34,631 nt of DNA, from positions 1 to 34,631 of the forward strand of contig NZ_NXIF01000037.1 of assembly GCF_002837275.1 (NCBI RefSeq), written 5' to 3'. Both the position numbers and the translations under genes were made by a program. Below, piece after piece: positions 31,715 through 34,631 of the stretch (position 1 is its first letter; each line of letters opens with the position of its first letter). Below the pieces are notes generated by a model, which saw only the letters and a list, made by a program, of their open reading frames with translations, searched no databases and was not told where the DNA came from. The DNA comes from Malaciobacter halophilus (lineage in GTDB: Bacteria; Campylobacterota; Campylobacteria; Campylobacterales; Arcobacteraceae).

Positions 31715-31980
31715 GTGAAATGAGCTTTAAACAAGCCAAAGAGATAGTAGAAAGGCTTGAGTTTTCTGAATTAGCACTTAGAAAATCATTTAAAGATATA
31801 AATACATCTACAAAGACTTTAAAAGAGTCATCAACTGCTTTAGAAAAGTCTTTAGAAAAACAAAAACAAGTATTAACACAAATACCAAAAATGAATACAA
31901 AAATCAATATTTTAAGATCACTAATAATGATAAATATTGGTTTTATTTTGGGAATATTTGTAGGAAAATTTTTATTATAA
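31711..31980 (+). CDS. Small coiled-coil membrane protein, partner of the ParA-like ATPase
   Basis: The 89-aa protein is charged and helical from about 5 to 60, with heptad-like spacing and repeated Ser/Thr/Lys (a likely coiled coil), and ends in one membrane helix (about 66-86, containing GFILGIFVGKFLL). Tail-anchored topology would place the coiled coil in the cytoplasm. The start overlaps the ATPase stop (ATGA), so the two are translationally coupled and probably act together, for instance as a membrane anchor for the ATPase. I do not recognise a named family. It is followed 13 bp later by ubiE. Confidence 0.75.
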   Translation: MSEMSFKQAKEIVERLEFSELALRKSFKDINTSTKTLKESSTALEKSLEKQKQVLTQIPKMNTKINILRSLIMINIGFILGIFVGKFLL

Positions 31981-31993
31981 TTTAGGAAAATAT

Positions 31994-32704
31994 ATGGGTA
32001 AACAAGAAAAAATTGTATCAATGTTCAATGACATTTCAGGTAAATATGATATTGCAAATAGAGTTCTTAGTATGGGAATTGATAAAAGTTGGAGAAATAA
32101 AGCTTGTAAATTAGCATTTGATTTTTATGGTAAAAATAGAATTGAAAAAATTGCTGATGTTGCATGCGGAACTGGAGATATGATTGATTTTTGGTTAAAA
32201 ATTGCCAAACAAAATAGAATTGAAGTTGAGAATATAGTAGGAATTGACCCTAGTGTTGGAATGATGGACGTAGCAAAAAAGAAGCTTCCTGAAGTTGAAT
32301 TTATAGAAGCAGGAGCTGCTAATATGCCACTTGAAAGTGAATCTACGGATATTATTTCTATCTCTTATGGTATTAGAAATGTAGTACAAAGACAAGAGGC
32401 TTTTTATGAATTTGCAAGGGTTTTAAAAACAAATGGACTTGTAGTAATTAGTGAATTTACAAAAAATGAAAAAAATTCACCTATTGATTACTTGACAGAT
32501 TTTTATATGAATAAAATTTTACCTACTCTTGGTGGAATGATTACTAAAAATAAAGAGGCTTATACATACTTACCAAACTCAATTGATGAGTTTTTAACAA
32601 CAGATAATCTTTGTAAAGAGTTAAAAGAGGCTGGATTAGAGCCAATTTATACAAAAGCTTTTTCAATGAATATCTCAACACTAATAATAGCTAGAAAAGT
32701 TTAA
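31994..32704 (+). CDS. ubiE: Demethylmenaquinone methyltransferase UbiE/MenG
   Basis: The 236-aa SAM-dependent class I methyltransferase shows SAM motif I DVACGTGDM (about 54-62), a following GIDPS acidic loop, and family-specific stretches: MFNDISGKYDIANRVLS at the N-terminus, ISYGIRNVV and LPTLGGMITKNKEAYTYLPNSI. It methylates the demethylmenaquinone ring in the last step of menaquinone synthesis; Campylobacterota respire with menaquinones, so this is a core gene. Length is typical (about 240-250). It follows the small membrane protein gene by 13 bp and is followed by xseA after 34 bp. Confidence 0.95.
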   Translation: MGKQEKIVSMFNDISGKYDIANRVLSMGIDKSWRNKACKLAFDFYGKNRIEKIADVACGTGDMIDFWLKIAKQNRIEVENIVGIDPSVGMMDVAKKKLPEVEFIEAGAANMPLESESTDIISISYGIRNVVQRQEAFYEFARVLKTNGLVVISEFTKNEKNSPIDYLTDFYMNKILPTLGGMITKNKEAYTYLPNSIDEFLTTDNLCKELKEAGLEPIYTKAFSMNISTLIIARKV

Positions 32705-32726
32705 AAAGGGGCGTTAAGCCCTTTTG
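32704..32726 (+). terminator. Weak hairpin between ubiE and xseA
   Basis: AAAAGGGGC and GCCCTTTTG form a stem of about 8 pairs with one bulged G around GTTAA, ending in TTTT. It could be a weak or attenuating terminator, since xseA starts only 13 bases later with its own AAAGAGGA. Confidence 0.4.
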
Positions 32727-32738
32727 TAAAGAGGAATA

Positions 32739-33926
32739 ATGAACGCACCACTAACAGTTACATCACTAAATACACAAATAAAATCCCTTTTAGAAACTAC
32801 TTTTTTAGAAGTTTATGTAGAAGGTGAAATTTCAAATCTAACTTATCATAGTTCAGGTCATATATATTTTTCAATAAAAGATGACAAATCAATAATCTCT
32901 TGTGTAATGTTTAGAGGAAATAGTAAATATTTAAAGTTTAAACTTGAAGTTGGACAAAAAATAAATATAAGAGGAAATCTTACTGTTTATACACCAAGGG
33001 GAAGTTATCAATTGATTTGTTCTAGAATTGAGCCATCAGGTCAAGGAGCTTTAGCTTTAGCTTATGAACAATTAAAAAAGAAGCTTCAAGAAAAAGGTTA
33101 CTTTGATTCAAGAATAAAAAAAACTTTACCAAAATATCCTAAAAAGATTGCTCTTGTAACTTCACCCACAGGTGCCGCAATTGAGGATATGAAAAAAGTA
33201 GCAACAAATAGATGGCCATTAGTTGAATTTATTTTAGTTCCTACTTTAGTTCAAGGAGAAACAGCAAAAACTGATATAGTTAATTCAATACACTATGCAG
33301 ATAGTTTAGCTTGTGATATTATGATTGTAGGAAGAGGTGGAGGAAGCATTGAAGATTTATGGGCTTTTAATGAAGAGATAGTTGCAAATGCAATTTTTAA
33401 AGCAACTACTCCTATAATCTCAGCTGTTGGGCATGAAGTAGATTTTTTAATATCAGATTTTGTTGCTGATGTAAGGGCGGCAACTCCATCAAATGCAATA
33501 GAAATTGCTCTTCCTGATATAAATGAGCATAGAATATATATGGATAACTTACAACAAGAGTTTGAGAATAGATTTAAAAATATTATTTTTACTAAACATC
33601 AAAATTTACTACACTTAAAAAGAATGTACGAACAAAACTCTATTGAATCAAAATTTAATTTAATAAGTGCCGAAATCAAGATGTTAAAACAGAGTTTTGA
33701 TAATAGTTTTGCAAATATTTTAAACTCATTTGAAAATAATTTAAAGATGTTAAAAAACTCTTTTGAACTAAGTAATCCAAAAAATAAAGATAAAAAAGGG
33801 TTTGTTCAATTAAGTAAAGATGAAAAAATTGTTGATTTAGAAACTTTAAAGGTTCAAGACATAGTCTCTTTACAAACACCAAAATATATTGCAACAGCCA
33901 AAATAGAGGCTATTAAAAAACAATAA
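32739..33926 (+). CDS. xseA: Exodeoxyribonuclease VII large subunit
   Basis: The 395-aa protein has an N-terminal OB-fold (about 1-105, with YVEGEISNLTYHSSGHIYFSIKD split across strands), the catalytic core with ALVTSPTGAAIEDM, the GRGGGSIEDLWAFNEE motif (near 191-206) and the SAVGHEVDF motif, then a coiled coil (about 265-345) and a short C-terminal beta region. ExoVII degrades single-stranded DNA as XseA with several XseB subunits; no xseB is visible in the window. It is shorter than E. coli XseA (456 aa), as usual in Campylobacterota. AAAGAGGA precedes the ATG. Confidence 0.96.
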   Translation: MNAPLTVTSLNTQIKSLLETTFLEVYVEGEISNLTYHSSGHIYFSIKDDKSIISCVMFRGNSKYLKFKLEVGQKINIRGNLTVYTPRGSYQLICSRIEPSGQGALALAYEQLKKKLQEKGYFDSRIKKTLPKYPKKIALVTSPTGAAIEDMKKVATNRWPLVEFILVPTLVQGETAKTDIVNSIHYADSLACDIMIVGRGGGSIEDLWAFNEEIVANAIFKATTPIISAVGHEVDFLISDFVADVRAATPSNAIEIALPDINEHRIYMDNLQQEFENRFKNIIFTKHQNLLHLKRMYEQNSIESKFNLISAEIKMLKQSFDNSFANILNSFENNLKMLKNSFELSNPKNKDKKGFVQLSKDEKIVDLETLKVQDIVSLQTPKYIATAKIEAIKKQ

Positions 33927-33936
33927 AGTTTAAGTT

Positions 33937-33942
33937 TATAAT
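33937..33942 (+). promoter_or_regulatory. Candidate -10 box for the last chemoreceptor gene
   Basis: TATAAT just after the xseA stop, preceded by T-rich sequence. Predicted start near 33949 leaves about 30 nt with AAAGG before ATG 33980. Confidence 0.45.
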
Positions 33943-33979
33943 AGATAGAATATTAAAAACTTTAATTAAAGGTGCATTA

Positions 33980-34631
33980 ATGTTTGGTTCTGTATCAAAA
34001 AAAGAGTTAAAAATAATAGATAATTATTTTGAGCAATTTGTTAATTTTGTTAAATATGAGCAGAACGACTTTAAGTATATAGAATCTACTGGAAATAGAG
34101 ATATTGATGCCATGTTTAATAGATGGAATAAACTTATAAAATCTACAGATAAGCAGATTAAAGATGATATTAAAGTAATTGGAGAGATTGTATTAACTAC
34201 TGATAAAGTAGAGCAAGGAATCTTTAAATGCAGGATTAAAAGTGAAACTAGTAATCCAATGGTTGCAACTTTGAAAAAAACTGTAAATAAAATGCTTGAC
34301 TCTTTAGATGAGTGTATGCATAGTATCCAAGAGACTTTAGAATCATATTCAAGTAATGACTACACAAAACAAATAGATATATCACCAACACTAAAAGCAA
34401 GAATGTTATCAGTAATGAAAGGAGTAAATGCTTTAGGAGAAGCATTAGCAACAGCAGCAAAAACAAACTTGTCAAATGGACAGATGCTAGAAAGGAACTC
34501 AAATACAATGAAAAGTTCAATGAATAACCTAGCAGCAAAAGCAAATGAACAAGCAGCAAGCCTAGAACAAACAGCAGCAGCAGTAGAAGAGATAACATCA
34601 ATAACAAGAAATAATGCAGATAATGCAAATA
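33980..34631 (+). CDS. Methyl-accepting chemotaxis protein (3' partial)
   Basis: The frame is open from ATG 33980 (MFGSVSKKELKII, AAAGG upstream) to the window edge, at least 217 residues. There is no membrane helix in the visible part, so it is probably a soluble receptor. A helical region with a HAMP-like repeat (about 95-150) leads into the start of the MCP signalling domain with the methylation-helix motif ASLEQTAAAVEEITS (near 194-208). Codon use changes sharply inside the gene: bases 34021-34080 have 26 T of 60, but 34501-34560 only 8, with A-ending codons dominating. That fits a signalling domain shared among receptor paralogues and exchanged by recombination. The signal sensed cannot be told. 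Confidence 0.85.
   Translation, partial: MFGSVSKKELKIIDNYFEQFVNFVKYEQNDFKYIESTGNRDIDAMFNRWNKLIKSTDKQIKDDIKVIGEIVLTTDKVEQGIFKCRIKSETSNPMVATLKKTVNKMLDSLDECMHSIQETLESYSSNDYTKQIDISPTLKARMLSVMKGVNALGEALATAAKTNLSNGQMLERNSNTMKSSMNNLAAKANEQAASLEQTAAAVEEITSITRNNADNAN

Noticed and set aside
34248-34628. Leucine-rich minus-strand frame of 126 codons
   Set aside because: It is the complement of the Ala/Ala-Ala/Gln/Glu-rich MCP signalling domain with A-ending codons; no ribosome site and an artefact-like composition.
1-34631. CRISPR array, prophage, insertion sequence, tRNA or rRNA
   Set aside because: No regularly spaced repeats, transposase or phage genes, and no cloverleaf or rRNA-like sequence was recognised on either strand by eye.

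Overview
The window looks like chromosomal DNA from a member of the Campylobacterota, most likely the Arcobacter group. The reasons are very AT-rich DNA with A/T-ending codons, dense gene packing, a short Mfd (989 aa), an endonuclease III-like glycosylase of the MagIII type, an ArsS-like kinase, kinases with the SHQWRQP/SHQWKQP box, and many two-component and chemotaxis genes. I see no tRNA, rRNA, CRISPR array, IS element or prophage, and no gene-free stretch over 300 bases.

Layout. (1) 3-920: end of a HisKA_2-type histidine kinase. (2) 1047-2759 (-): a two-domain acyltransferase resembling the ornithine-lipid synthase OlsF. (3) 2875-6869: DUF445 membrane protein, small unknown protein, Mfd. 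(4) 6996-11289 (-): the most interesting unit, a four-gene operon for exported proteins. In transcription order it encodes a Tat-exported FAD reductase of the fumarate/urocanate reductase family, a small tetraheme cytochrome c, a NapC/NrfH-type quinol-oxidising tetraheme cytochrome, and a Sec-exported HAL-family lyase that lacks the Ala-Ser-Gly triad which makes the MIO cofactor. (5) 11425-14134: a divergent dCache-PAS histidine kinase and an OmpR-type regulator. (6) 14131-16923: a periplasmic rhodanese (-), a second closely related but orphan regulator (+), and an FCSD-like Tat flavoprotein (-). (7) 17126-20678: a Spy/CpxP-like protein, an OmpR-type regulator, an ArsS-like kinase and an HI0933-family flavoprotein that seems to lack a normal start codon. 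(8) 20791-27308: a four-gene operon of a soluble CZB-domain chemoreceptor, a receiver protein, a kinase with a decayed ATP site and an intact multi-PAS kinase. (9) 27321-29300 (-): BCCT transporter. (10) 29482-33926: YmdB-type phosphoesterase, MagIII-like glycosylase, ParA-like ATPase with a small coiled-coil membrane partner, UbiE/MenG and XseA. (11) 33980-34631: start of a chemoreceptor running off the window.

Main hypothesis. The lyase would make an unsaturated imidazole acrylate in the periplasm, and the flavoprotein would reduce it with electrons passed from menaquinol through the two cytochromes. An MIO-less HAL-family lyase is the hallmark of ergothionase-like enzymes, which expel trimethylamine rather than ammonia. 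The operon is therefore read as a periplasmic ergothioneine (or related histidine betaine) to thiourocanate respiration system, probably controlled by the divergent dCache kinase pair. Family assignments rest on motifs; substrates are inferred.

A second theme is transcription ends. All five convergent gene junctions carry hairpins, and two are perfect palindromes (24 and 34 bp) that contain the stop codons of both genes.
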